Shown in pieces: positions 16,100-25,186 of a stretch of 27,911 nucleotides of DNA. The translations under genes and the position numbers were made by a program. Where the stretch lies: assembly GCA_026770585.1 (NCBI GenBank), contig MU646471.1, positions 405,426 through 433,336 of the forward strand, given 5' to 3'. The stretch comes from Baffinella frigidus (lineage: Eukaryota > Cryptophyceae > Cryptomonadales > Baffinellaceae). Positions within the stretch are counted from its first letter, which is position 1. Every line of letters begins with the position of its first letter. The notes below the pieces were generated by a model. It made no database searches, was not told the DNA's origin, and worked only from the letters and a program-made list of their open reading frames with translations.

Positions 16100-17150
16100 A
16101 CCCCCAAAATCCGAAGAGGGACGAGGGGTGTACCAGCTGGACGCTGGAGCGGTTGGCAGTCCAGTCAGCCTCACCCTTCGCAGGAGGCGCCGGGCTCTCC
16201 CCCCCTGCAGCACCCTTCCACAGTGGTCCCCACGACGAGCCAAGCTGCGCCCTGGTGTAGGGTTTCAGGTTTCAGGTTTTAGGGTTTAGGGTTTAGGGTT
16301 TGCTCAGTCGACCAGGTTGGTGCCCAACAGCGGTGTCAGGCGCAAGCCACCTCAGGGCACTGTCAAGACCCGTCAAGGAAGGCACTCTCAAGACCCTTCC
16401 GCATGCTGCAACTCAAGACGCAAATGATTGTTCCGCCCCACACGCGGCTGCTGACTCTCTCCGCCTGCAGCACCCTTCCAGAGTGCCCCCCATGACGAGC
16501 CAAGCTGCGCCCTGGTTTGGGGTTTGGGGTTTGTGGTTTGTGGTTTGTGGTTTGCGGTTTGGGGTTTGTGATTTGTGATTTAGGGTTTATGATTTAGGGC
16601 CCTGGTTTGGGGTTTGGGGTTTGGGGTTTGGGGTTTGGGGTTTGGGGTTTGGGGTTTGGTGTTTGGGGTTTGGGGCTTGGGGTTTAGGGTTTAGTGTCCG
16701 CTCTAGAGCAGGCTGGGAACATTTTAAAAGTCCAGGTCCAAAATCTGGACATGAGTTCAGGTACAAATATCTTAAAACCCTTCCAGTTGTTCCCGTCCAG
16801 CTCGAGAACGGTAGGTTTTTAGGTTTTAGGTTTTAGGTTTTTACGTTTTCGGGTTTCGGGTTTCGGGTTTCGGGTTTCGGGTTTCGGGTTTAGGGTTCAG
16901 GGTTTAGGGTTTGCTCAGTCAACCAGGTTGGCGCTCAACAGGTTTAGGTTCTAGGTTTTAGGTTTTGGGTTTTAGGTTTTGTCCAATAGCGGTGTCAGGC
17001 GCAAGCCACCTCAGGGCCCCTGTCCAGACACTGTCTGCCACGCCCCGTCAGGGAAGGCACTTTCAAGACCCACCCGCACTTTGCAACCCAGGCGCAAAAA
17101 AATCCCCCCCACACACGCGGCTGCAGAGCGCTGCACCGTGCGCGGGAGGT
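16100..17150. repeat. Tandemly duplicated cassettes separated by telomere-like arrays
   Basis: Two ordered blocks recur. Block 1 (CTGCAGCACCCTTCCAGAGT ... GAGCCAAGCTGCGCCCTGGT) lies at about 16205-16258 and 16465-16515. Block 2 (TGCTCAGTCRACCAGGTTGG ... GCGGTGTCAGGCGCAAGCC ... TCAAGACC) lies at about 16301-16430 and 16912-17100; the second copy is split by a TTTAGG-type array. TTTGGGG / TTTAGGG / TTTCGGG arrays fill 16260-16300, 16510-16700 and 16816-16990. On the minus strand block 1 starts after a CCAAACCAG acceptor-like sequence, so the blocks may be exons of an unrecognised gene. I cannot name a product. Confidence 0.6.
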
Positions 17151-17299
17151 GATGCATGTGTGCTTCACACACATGTATCAGCGGGTGGCTCAGCTGCCGA
17201 AAGCCCAACACCAGTGTGGGCGTTGGGCAGCTACACAAAGCCCACCACCACTTTGGGCTTTGGGCAGCTACCCACCAGGTGCAGTCGGCAAGGGGAGTG

Positions 17300-17462
17300 G
17301 AAGTGAGTGGGAGGGAGAGGACAAAACGCCACGGGAAGAGAACGGAAGGTGGGGGGTGAGTGGGAGAGGATATCAAACGGAACGGGGGGAGTGAGCGGGA
17401 GGGAGAGGACATCAATCCGCGGGAAGAGAAGAGAAGAGGGGGTGAGTGGGAGAGGACATCAA
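17300..17462 (+). repeat. GTGAGTGGGAGAGGACATCAA imperfect tandem repeat
   Basis: About four copies of a 35-45 bp unit containing GTGAGYGGGAGRGAGAGGAC. It covers the 3' end of the minus-strand exon. Confidence 0.7.
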
Positions 17463-17804
17463 GCCAGGGTCTTCGATTTCGAAGCAGTCTTCTTCCACCT
17501 CTCCCGCCTGTTTGCTCGCCGTGTCGGATCGCGCCAGCGCCTCGAGAACCAGGTGCGGCGGCGTGCCCGAGGCTTCCGGCACCGAGAACATCACCGTCTT
17601 GGGGGACGCTGGAACCTCGCTCAGCGCCAGTGGTGAACTGTCTCTCCTCTGTGGGCTGGCCGCCTTCTTCGGGGAGCGCATCGCCGACTTGCCGCCCCCC
17701 CCGCTGTCCCGCGGGACAGGGACAGCCAAGCCTTTTTCCCGCGACGGGAGGCGCACTCGATGCTCGGATCGGCTGAGTTCTATCTCCTCGTCGAGCTCTG
17801 CCAG
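17412..17804 (-). CDS. Terminal exon of unknown Ser/Pro-rich protein
   Basis: On the minus strand the sequence CCCTAAACCAG ends a telomere-like array at 17805. It is followed by an open frame of 130 codons to TGA at 17412, starting LAELDEEIELSRSEHRVRLP. The middle is rich in Ser-Pro and Lys (KSAMRSPKKAASPQRRDSSP, SEVPASPKTVMFSVPE), which resembles proline-directed kinase sites, and the end is acidic (GEVEEDCFEIEDPG). No domain is recognised and it is probably disordered. Upstream exons were not found; the preceding array would lie in an intron. After EDPG the frame enters a GGGAGAGGACATCAA-type repeat, so the stop may lie within repeat-derived sequence. Confidence 0.55.
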   Translation of the reverse strand: MAELDEEIELSRSEHRVRLPSREKGLAVPVPRDSGGGGKSAMRSPKKAASPQRRDSSPLALSEVPASPKTVMFSVPEASGTPPHLVLEALARSDTASKQAGEVEEDCFEIEDPGLMSSPTHPLFSSLPAD

Positions 17805-17811
17805 CTGGTTT

Positions 17812-17855
17812 AGGGTTCAGGGTTCAGGGTTCAGGGTTTCGGGTTTCGGGTTTGG
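17812..17855 (+). repeat. Short TTTAGGG/TTCAGGG array
   Basis: Six degenerate heptamers that end at the acceptor of the 17412-17804 exon. Confidence 0.85.
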
Positions 17856-18095
17856 TGGCCAGGCAAGCAGCCAGGCAAGTGTCAGTTTAACGTTGAACTA
17901 CGGGGGGGGGGGTGCTGCCCTGCGATGCTCAAGTAGCATCGTGCTATCAAGTTGTGGCATCTGCCTTCCCCTGATTTAATGAGAAGATGCAGGGTTTGCT
18001 CACTCTGAATTGAGACGGAAACGGCACTGCTACATTTTCATCTCCTTGCCCATGAATCTTGATGAGAAGAACAGGGTGTGCAATGGTCACAGCAA
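17856..18095. other. No gene seen
   Basis: Contains two similar AGACGGAAACGGCACTGC / AGACGGCAACGGCACTGC phrases about 85 bp apart, each near a GATGAGAAGA or GAGAAGATGC phrase: a small tandem duplication. Confidence 0.5.
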
Positions 18096-18314
18096 CTAGA
18101 CGGCAACGGCACTGCGCTTCAGGGTTTGCACATTTTGGGGTGTAGGGTTAGCCACGGTGAGCTGGGCGCGGAGAAATCGGGTGGCTACCCCGGAGCTGTG
18201 AACGTTCATACTGCGGAAGTCGTCGCGGTCCGCCGCGAGGTAGCTGTCCGAGCACTGGTTGCACCACCCCGCGCCCGTCGCGCCCGCCGCGTCCTTCACA
18301 AAATTGTTTCCCAT
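18096..18314 (-). CDS. Small Cys-containing ORF in the left duplication copy, unknown
   Basis: ATG at 18314 (MGNNFVKDAAGATGAGWCNQ) opens 72 codons. The segment WCNQCSDSYLAADRDDFRSM has balanced composition and GC-rich third positions, as expected of coding sequence here. The last about 20 codons are less convincing. The duplicate at 21460-21842 keeps the same start but has a TAG where this copy has the second Cys-flanking Gln codon and is broken by two insertions. Possibly a small gene or one exon of a longer gene. No family recognised. Confidence 0.35.
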   Translation of the reverse strand: MGNNFVKDAAGATGAGWCNQCSDSYLAADRDDFRSMNVHSSGVATRFLRAQLTVANPTPQNVQTLKRSAVAV

Positions 18315-18915
18315 TTTGGGATTGGAATCCGAGTCCCGGGGTGGCTCGCTGGTTTGATGAAACGGCGACTGGCGGCGGCGGCAAGGATGGTCGCCCTCTC
18401 TTCCGAGTCTCGGGCGGCGCACGTGCGTTGCTTGTAACAACGAAGGAGGGTGGAGGAAGGCGAACAACGCGCAACGGTTCCTCTGCGCCTTTTGAATCCG
18501 GTTTAAAGGAATTCAAACCGGCAACTTTGCAAAAGTCAACGCTTGGAAGTTGACTGATGCCGCGAGGAGGCGTTTTCACAATCCTCAGAAATGGTGAGAA
18601 ACTGGTCGGCGTGTCCCTTCTCCCCCCCCCTCTCCGGAAGATTGGGGGGTTGAGAGCATTAGAGCGGAGGGCGATGGACGCCCCCCTTCCCTGCGCAGCC
18701 GCTTTCCCAAAACTTGACCCTGCTGAGTGTGGCGCAGCCTTGCATCTGGGCGAATCACTGGCTTCCCCCTGGTTTGGTTTGAGGGAGCAAGTGGGTGGGC
18801 AGACGCTGGTCGGAGCTTGTGCCGTAGGAGTGCAGCAGCGGCGTCTGTATGTACTGTACTTGCGGTTGCATGCTTCACTTCCGTGCCCGGCCTCGCTGGG
18901 AACGGAAGCAAAACA
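18160..18915 (-). repeat. Inverted duplication, left (uninterrupted) copy
   Basis: It matches 20320-21842 in reverse orientation over most of its length, including GCATGCTTCACTTCCGTGCC, GACGCTGGTCGGAGCTTGTG and CAAAACTTGACCCTGCTGAG. It has none of the MITEs seen in the right copy, so it shows what each insertion site looked like before. Confidence 0.85.
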
Positions 18916-19164
18916 ACTGGGGTTATCGGGTGCCACGTCTACACCTGCACCTGGTGTGCTCAGAATGCCGCCGCGTAGCCTGATCGGGGGATACGGAGCG
19001 CTGAGGGAGGATCAGTTAAGCTCGATGCGATGGCGTCGAACACGAGGCAGAGAAGTGCTGGGAAGCGCGTCGTTGGGAGGGTTGCAGAGGGCTAATTGCG
19101 CACTCAACTTGAGAACCGGTCTCAAACCTGACCACACGCTGACTCGTTCCTCCCCTCTTTGCAG

Positions 19165-20202
19165 CTCGCCATCAAGATGGGTAACCAGATCTTCGGCCTC
19201 GTGCCCATCGGCGGCCAGAGCGGCGGCCAGCGCCTCAACCAGACCTACGGGTGAGCCCCTTCCCTCTCCTGCAGCCGAACGCTCAATGTTGGGAGTCTCT
19301 CCGCCTGCCATGCACGGAAGGCTAACCGCACCGCTCCTCCTGCAGGTGGGGCACGGAGTCCGGCGACTCGTTCGGCAACGGTGGCGGCTACGACTCGGGT
19401 GTTGGCACCAACGCCGGCGATGCTGAGCTCTACCCCTACAACGTAACCTCTCTGCCCCTCCCCCCCTCCCCGGCTAGATTCCTGTGTTTTGAGAGGCCAG
19501 GAAACTGCATTTTGTCGGGGGTTGAGACAGATCAAGCGAGATGGAGGCTCCATATTGGCGCACACAGTGCCGTAGCTGTCTCAAATTAAGTTGAGCAGGC
19601 CCTGTGTCTTTTCTTAGAGACGGATGCTGGTGCAAGGCTGCCTGCCATTCAGGACCAGACTCGTAAACCACTGGTCTGAAGCTACCTAGCTCTGCCTCAG
19701 TTGGGCCCACTGACTGTGTTCCCACCAGAATGGACAGATCTGTAACATACATGTACACAAACCATGCGAAATCAACTTCCGGTCTCCTCCTCGAGGAGTA
19801 GGAGACAGGCAGAACATGCTACGCTCATTTGAGGAGAGAGTACCAGTTGAAGGAGGGCATCGAGGCTGACTCGTGGCCCTCCTCGTGCTGACGGGTGTTG
19901 CCTGATGCCTGTCTACGGGGGAGGGCTAGGTGGTTTCTTGGAGCCCTTTTTGGGCATATCCTGCGGTTACTTTTCCGTCAAAAGTCAATTATTTGTGGGC
20001 ATTTTCGGTAACTTTTGCCGATTTCAAGGGAAAAGAATAGATGGACGCAGGGCGTAAAATAACGTGTAGCTCTCCCGCGTAGGTCTCCTCGTGCTGACGG
20101 GTGTTGCCTGTTGCCTGTCTCCTCGTTCTGACGGGTGTTGCCTGTCTCCTCGTGCAGGCCCGTGGCCCGCGCGCCCAGGGTCTCCGCTACGTCTACCGGT
20201 AG
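19165..20202 (+). CDS. Small Gly-rich protein, last three exons, unknown
   Basis: Exons 19165-19250, 19346-19442 and 20158-20202 join in phase: GG plus G restores Gly, then phase 0. They use GTGAGC and GTAACC donors and strong CTCTTTGCAG, TCCTCCTGCAG and TCGTGCAG acceptors. The product runs LAIKMGNQIFGLVPIGGQSG, then QRLNQTYGWGTESGDSFGNG, then a Gly/Asp/Asn-rich stretch to AELYPYN, and ends ARGPRAQGLRYVYR with TAG at 20200. The frame may start at the Met in exon 1, giving about 71 residues, or continue upstream into an unseen exon. The final intron is 715 bp and contains repeats of the acceptor region (CTGACGGGTGTTGCCTG three times). It lies between the arms of the inverted duplication. No family recognised; the splice logic is strong. 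Confidence 0.65.
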
Positions 20203-20364
20203 AAGACCACCTCTCTCTACTCTCGCCCGCATTGAGTAAAAGGGTTCAGCCGAACCAGGCTCTCAACAAAATGGCCTCAAGTGTTGGCGTGTCCGCCGCA
20301 GCCAGGCTCGTGTGCTTCCGTTCCCAGTGAGGCGGGGCACGGAAGTGAAGCATGCACCCACGAG

Positions 20365-20470
20365 TATCCCTTAAGTGGCCATGCCGTCAAAGTTGACGGC
20401 CAAGAGGTCCTAGGTAGGTCCTAGGGCCCTACGGTAGGGCGTATGAGCCTGCTAGCCACTTGAGGGGATA
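20365..20470. mobile_element. MITE, T family
   Basis: TATCCCTTAAGTGGCCATGC and its inverse AGCCACTTGAGGGGATA, with TCAAAGTTGACGGCC and CCTACGGTAGGGC inside. It sits in the right duplication arm. Confidence 0.8.
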
Positions 20471-20479
20471 CGAACAGCA

Positions 20480-20600
20480 ACAGGGGTGCTCAAAAGTAAG
20501 GACACGCACCGCCTCTAGGGTGGTACTACGCGCCTAGAGGCATAGCCCTCAAGTAGGACCCTGGGGCGGTGCATGTCGTTGATTTTGAGTAACCTCTGTG
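20480..20600. mobile_element. MITE, J family
   Basis: Ends ACAGGGGTGCTCAAAAGTAA and GATTTTGAGTAACCTCTGTG, inner GGACACGCACCGCC / GGCGGTGCATGTC. Second copy of the element at 6615-6728. The terminal ACAGGGG suggests kinship with the H family. Confidence 0.75.
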
Positions 20601-20656
20601 GAGACCGCAGGCACACTCCCACGGCGAAAGCTCCGACCAGCGTCTTGTCACCCACT

Positions 20657-20842
20657 ACAAGGGTACCTCGCTCATTACATGAAGAAAACCACCCCCTAGG
20701 TCAACCACAGGACCCTAGGCATACAGGGGTACCTCGCTCATAAGAAACCGCCCCCCCCTAGGACCCTACAGTAGGGCTATGCCTAGGGCCCTATGGTGGT
20801 CCTAGGGGGGGGGGCGTTTCCTTATGAGCGAAGTATCCCTGT
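20657..20842. mobile_element. Nested H-family MITEs
   Basis: A left end, ACAAGGGTACCTCGCTCATT, is followed 66 bp later by a full H element (20723-20842; ACAGGGGTACCTCGC to GAGCGAAGTATCCCTGT). The outer element has lost its right end. Confidence 0.8.
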
Positions 20843-20910
20843 GGCTCCCTCAAACCAGGGGGAAGCCAGTGATGCGCCAAGATGCAAGGCTGTGCCACAC
20901 TCAGCAGGGT

Positions 20911-20977
20911 ACAGGGGTACCTCGCTCATGAGAAACCGCCTCCACCCTAGGACTACTTATGAGCGAGGTACCCCTGT
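20911..20977. mobile_element. H-family MITE with clear 8-bp target duplication
   Basis: A 67-bp internally deleted copy with ends ACAGGGGTACCTCGCTCATG and TATGAGCGAGGTACCCCTGT. It is flanked on both sides by AGCAGGGT (20903-20910 and 20978-20985). The equivalent site in the left duplication arm has AGCAGGGT only once. The 8-bp duplication and CAGGG-type ends fit the hAT superfamily. Confidence 0.9.
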
Positions 20978-21531
20978 AGCAGGGTCAAGTTTTGGGAAAG
21001 TGGCTGCGCAGGGAAGGGGGGCGTCCCGTCGCCCTCCGCTCCCATGCTCCCAACCCCCCAATCTTACGGAGAGGGGGGGGGGAGGAGGGACACGCCGACC
21101 AGTTTCTCACCATTTTTGAGGGGAGGTGTGAAAACGCCTCCTCGCGACATCAGTCAACTTCCAAGCGATGGCTTTTGCAAAGTTGCCGGTTTGAATTCCT
21201 TTAAACCGGATCAAAAGGCGCAGAGGCACCGTTGCGCGGTGTTCTCCTTCCTCCACCCTCCTTCGTTGTTACAAGCAACGCACGTGCGCCGCCCGAGACT
21301 CGGAAGAGAGGGCTGCCCTCTGTGAGGACGGAGTCCTGGACGGGCCCGCCTCGGGCGGGAGAAGAAGTCATTTATGTAGTGGACATTATATAGACTTTCC
21401 ACCAGTCGCCGTTTCATCAAACTAGTGTGCCACCCCGAGACTCGGATCCAAACCCCAAAATGGGACACAATTTTGTCAAGGACGCGGCGGGCGCGGCGGG
21501 CGTGGGGTGGTGCAACTAGTGCTCGGACACC

Positions 21532-21643
21532 TATCTCTTAAGTGGCCAGTAGGCTCATACGCCCTGCAGTAGGGCCCTAGGACCTGCCTACTGGTGTAGG
21601 GCTTCCACGGGCGATTATTCGCCCGTTGGTCACTTGGGGGATA
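21532..21643. mobile_element. MITE, T family, inserted in the duplicated ORF
   Basis: TATCTCTTAAGTGGCCAGTA and GTTGGTCACTTGGGGGATA ends. It splits the right-arm copy of the small Cys ORF between the codons for SD and SYLAADRDD. Confidence 0.8.
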
Positions 21644-21736
21644 TTCAAGGCATACGTGGCGCCACAACTCTCGCTAAACCTCCCACGGCCGGGCAGCTAC
21701 CTCGCGGCGGACCGCGACGACTTCCGCAGCATGAAC

Positions 21737-21791
21737 TGTGGTCAAGTCATTCCGGTCATCCTACACGTGACTGTATCCCCACTTTACCACA
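21737..21791. mobile_element. 55-bp micro-MITE (TGTGGTCAA ends)
   Basis: It is recognised only by comparison with the left arm, which lacks it. Its ends TGTGGTCAAG and CTTTACCACA are inverse, and it is flanked by GCATGAAC and GTATGCAC where the empty site has GTATGAAC, an 8-bp duplication with later changes. Confidence 0.7.
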
Positions 21792-21998
21792 GTATGCACG
21801 TCCGCAGCGTCGGGGTAGCGCCCCGATTTCTCCGCGCCTAGTGAGGCGCGCAAGTGCGTGGCGCCACAACTCTAGCTACAACTCCGACAGCCTGTGAGGA
21901 CCTAGTCCACGACGAGCCCGCCTCGGGCCATGAGGTTCTTAGTGGGGAATGCTCCTATCATAAGAGCTGCACTCGCCATCTGGAGTGAACAACGGGAC

Positions 21999-22200
21999 TA
22001 TCCCTTTAGTGGCCATGCCGCCAATTTGGCGGCCAAGAGGTCCTAGGCAGGTCCTAGGGCCCTACGGTAGGGCGTATGGGCATACTGGTCACTTAAGGGA
22101 TAGGGGTACCTCGCTCATAAGAAACCGCCCCCCCCTAGGACTCTACAGTAGGCCTATGCATAGGGCCCTAAGTTAGTCCTATGGGGGGGGGGCAGTTTCT
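21999..22200. mobile_element. T-family MITE abutting a truncated H-family MITE
   Basis: The T element (21999-22102) ends ACTTAAGGGATA. The H left end begins at once without its first bases (GGGGTACCTCGCTCATA) and runs to a G-run and GCAGTTTCTG near 22200, where its right terminus is missing. One element appears to have inserted into, or recombined with, the end of the other. Confidence 0.75.
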
Positions 22201-22324
22201 GCCGCTTGCCAACTCACCAGACCCAAGTTGAACATGTTTTTAAGTTTATTTACCGGGGGAGGGCTTCTAGAAGATGACAGGGGGGAGGCTGAGTGCGAGG
22301 AATATCCGGGGATAGGCCCGCCTC

Positions 22325-22440
22325 GGCAGACGTTGGAGCCATTGGCTGGATGGGGCTTGCTGCGATCCGAAAGGAAGCAGGGCCTTTCCGCAGGATACGT
22401 TCCAGTGTCCGCCTATGGGAGTTAAAAGAACCTAAAGGAC
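22325..22440. repeat. Dispersed repeat R2, copy 3 (inverted)
   Basis: Contains TGCGATCCGAAAGGAAGCAG, GGCCTTTCCGCAGG, GTGTCCGCCTATGGGAG and GAACCTAAAGGACC, the inverse of the blocks in copies 1 and 2. Confidence 0.65.
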
Positions 22441-22442
22441 CT

Positions 22443-22562
22443 ACAGGGGTACCTCGCTCATAAGAAAGCGCCTCCCCCTAGGACCCTACAGTAGGCCTAT
22501 GCCTAGGGCCCTAAAGTGGTCCTAGGGGGGGGGGCAGTTTCTTATGAGCGAGGTACCCCTGT
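22443..22562. mobile_element. MITE, H family, just downstream of the RNFT-like stop codon
   Basis: Complete hairpin with ACAGGGGTACCTCGC / GCGAGGTACCCCTGT ends. It begins 18 bp past the TAG of the RNFT-like gene on the minus strand and may therefore lie in its 3' untranslated region or supply its 3' end. Confidence 0.85.
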
Positions 22563-22579
22563 GAACGCTAGTGGCGCTC

Positions 22580-23454
22580 CTAGAAGACGACAGGGAGGAG
22601 GCTGGTGGTGCCGTCCCCTGCGGCGTGATGGTGTGTCGGGGTACGGACCACTGCGCGGCACAGCGGACCTGTTTTCGCGTTCAGGGTTTAGGGTTTAGGG
22701 TTTAAGGTTTGGTGTTTGGTGTTTGGTGTTTGGTGTTTGATGTTTGGTGTTTGGGGTTTGGGGTTTAGTGTTTAGGGTGTAGGGTGTAGGGTGTAGGGTG
22801 TAGGGTTGAGGGTTGAGGGTTGAGGGTGTAGGGTTGAGGGTTGAGGGTTCATGGTTCAGGGTTCAGGTGTCTAGGGTTCGGTGTTCAGGGGTGTGGGGGT
22901 TACAGGTTTGCTCGCGCTGGAGCCACTCAGCCACGCAGTCCTCACAGAAGGTGTGTCCACACGAGAGGCGCACGGGCCGCGCGAACCCATCGTGGCAGAT
23001 GGTGCATGCCACCTCCTCTCCTGCCTCTCCGCCGCTCGCCAGCCTCCTCCCCTCTTCTTCCATCTCCGCGATGCCCACGTAGCTGCCGCCAACCCAGAGC
23101 GTTCAGGGCTCAGGGCTCAGGGTTCATAATTTAGGGTTCAGGGTTCAGGGTTCAGGGTACAGGAATCCGGGTCAAGGTCAGGGTCAGGGGTTCGTCAAGC
23201 AGCCGTCGTGGCATATCGTGCATGCCACCTCCTCTCCTGCCTCTCCGCCACTCGCCAGCCTCCTCCCCTCCTCCTCCATCTCCGCGATTCCCACGTAGCT
23301 GCCGGGAAGTTGAGGGTTTAGGGTTAGGGTTTGGGGTTCATACTTTAGGGTTCAGGGTTCAGGGTTCAGGCATCAGGGATCAGGGATCAGGGATCAGGGT
23401 GAGGGTGAGGGTGAGGGTGAGGGTAAGGGTGAGGGTGAGGGCGAGGGTGAGGGC

Positions 23455-23496
<42 letters not shown>

Positions 23497-24698
23497 CAGG
23501 GATTCGTCAAGCACTCTGGCAGTCGGCGAGTCACCCTCCCGTGACAGCGCCACGTCATGCCACCACCATGCATGTTCTCACCAGCAAGTCACGCCTCTGA
23601 CACCTCTACCACACCAGTGCTCCCACTTTTTTTACACCGGGAGCAAGCGCACAGAGCCCCGAGTGAACGTGTGGGTTCCAAGTGGACAGGGCTGATCACG
23701 CAACTTTGGAGGCACTGCTCAAGTGGCCTCGGACGTGTCAACGTGCAACATCTCTCAACCTTCTACCACGCGCTGGGCGCGCGCCTGCTCTTCAAGAGAG
23801 GGATGGCACGGTGCTGGGGAAGTTGGAGAGAGGGATGGCAAGGTGGTGGGGAACAACCTTCCGTAGGGACTTGAGTGGGAGGCAAGCGACGCGAGAGATG
23901 AGCGGAGATGCTGCGGACGGAGAGAGAGGATCGCGGTCAGCCGGATAGTACCCAGGGCAGGCAATTGTGGGTCGTCAGCGAGCAACAGCATCGTAGCTCT
24001 GCCTGAGTTTTATTTTGACTTGCCATAAAGGCTTTCTATTCGTCCGTGTGTACTGAATTTCTCCCCTCAAATACTTGGAAGGACGAGCTAGTGTGAAACT
24101 CGGGCAGAGCTGGGCATCGAGGAGTCGATAACGTTCACGAGAGAGAGATGACGGTGTTCAGCCGGAGAGTACGCAGGGCCGGCATTAGCAACAGCACCGC
24201 GAAGTCGAGAAGAGGAAATGTTGAGCACTCAGGGCCGTGCGTTTCGAGTCATGCGAAAAAACAGCATCGAGGAGTAGAGAACAAGGTTTCTCCAAGAAAC
24301 GTCTCAGGCGCCGAGAGATCTGCGAGGCACGTTTCAAGCGGGGCATTTTCCAGCTCTGTCTGAGCCTATTTGGGCTCCCCAATTTGGTGAGCCACGGCTC
24401 TGTTCCACCCCAAAGTTGACGGATTTGTACCGCACACCCAGCATGTCAACTTGAGAATAGTCTGGCAGTCAACCCGCGTTCGGCAGAGGTGGATATTGCA
24501 ACGTTTCAGGATCTGAGAGATCTGCGATTGAAAACTCGAAAGGTGTGAAGCGGGGCGTGTACCCCGATGCGGTTGAGGACGGCGATGAGCTTGAAGGTGA
24601 GGTAGCATCCCCGCACCTGCGGACGATCGAAGATCAGAGGGAGGAGCCTAGCAAACAGAGTCAACGTCTCTCCTCAAGGCCTGCAAGCCGTGGCTGCC

Positions 24699-24747
<49 letters not shown>

Positions 24748-24769
24748 AGCGAGCGAGAGAGCGAGAGAG

Positions 24770-24801
<32 letters not shown>

Positions 24802-24817
24802 AGAAACAGGAAGGGAG

Positions 24818-24865
<48 letters not shown>

Positions 24866-25141
24866 CAAGCGGGACAGAACGTGAGAGAGCGAGAGACAGA
24901 GAGGGTGCGAGGGAGTGGGAGAGAGAGCAGGGATACCCGTTGGGGGGGGGGTCGCACCAGTCCCGGAGGAGATTGCCAGACGGCTGCCCATCGAGAGAGA
25001 GAGCGAGAGAGAGAGAGAGAGCGAGAGAGCGAGAGAGAGAGAGCGAGAGAGAGAGAGAGAGCGAGAGAGAGAGAGAGTGTGTGTGCGAGAGAGGAAAAAA
25101 GGAAGGGAGAGAGAGAGAGAGAGCGAGAGCGAGAGAGAGTT

Positions 25142-25186
<45 letters not shown>

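Larger units (their letters stand above)
20320..21842 (+). repeat. Inverted duplication, right copy, broken by MITEs
   Basis: Reverse-oriented relative of 18160-18915. It is interrupted by T-, J- and H-family MITEs at 20365-20470, 20480-20600, 20657-20842 and 20911-20977, by a T-family MITE at 21532-21643, and by a 55-bp element at 21737-21791. The ORF equivalent to 18096-18314 is disabled. Confidence 0.85.

Noticed and set aside
16301-16500. Plus-strand frame VDQVGAQQRCQAQATSGHC as an exon
   Set aside because: The second copy of the block has a stop soon after the shared start, and the opposite strand is equally open, so direction and coding status cannot be decided.
23557-23874. Plus-strand frame with LSTFYHALGARLLFKRGM that looks partly coding
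   Set aside because: It is antisense to an RNFT intron, lacks supporting splice borders, and partly overlaps a diverged CCATCCCTCTC tandem repeat.
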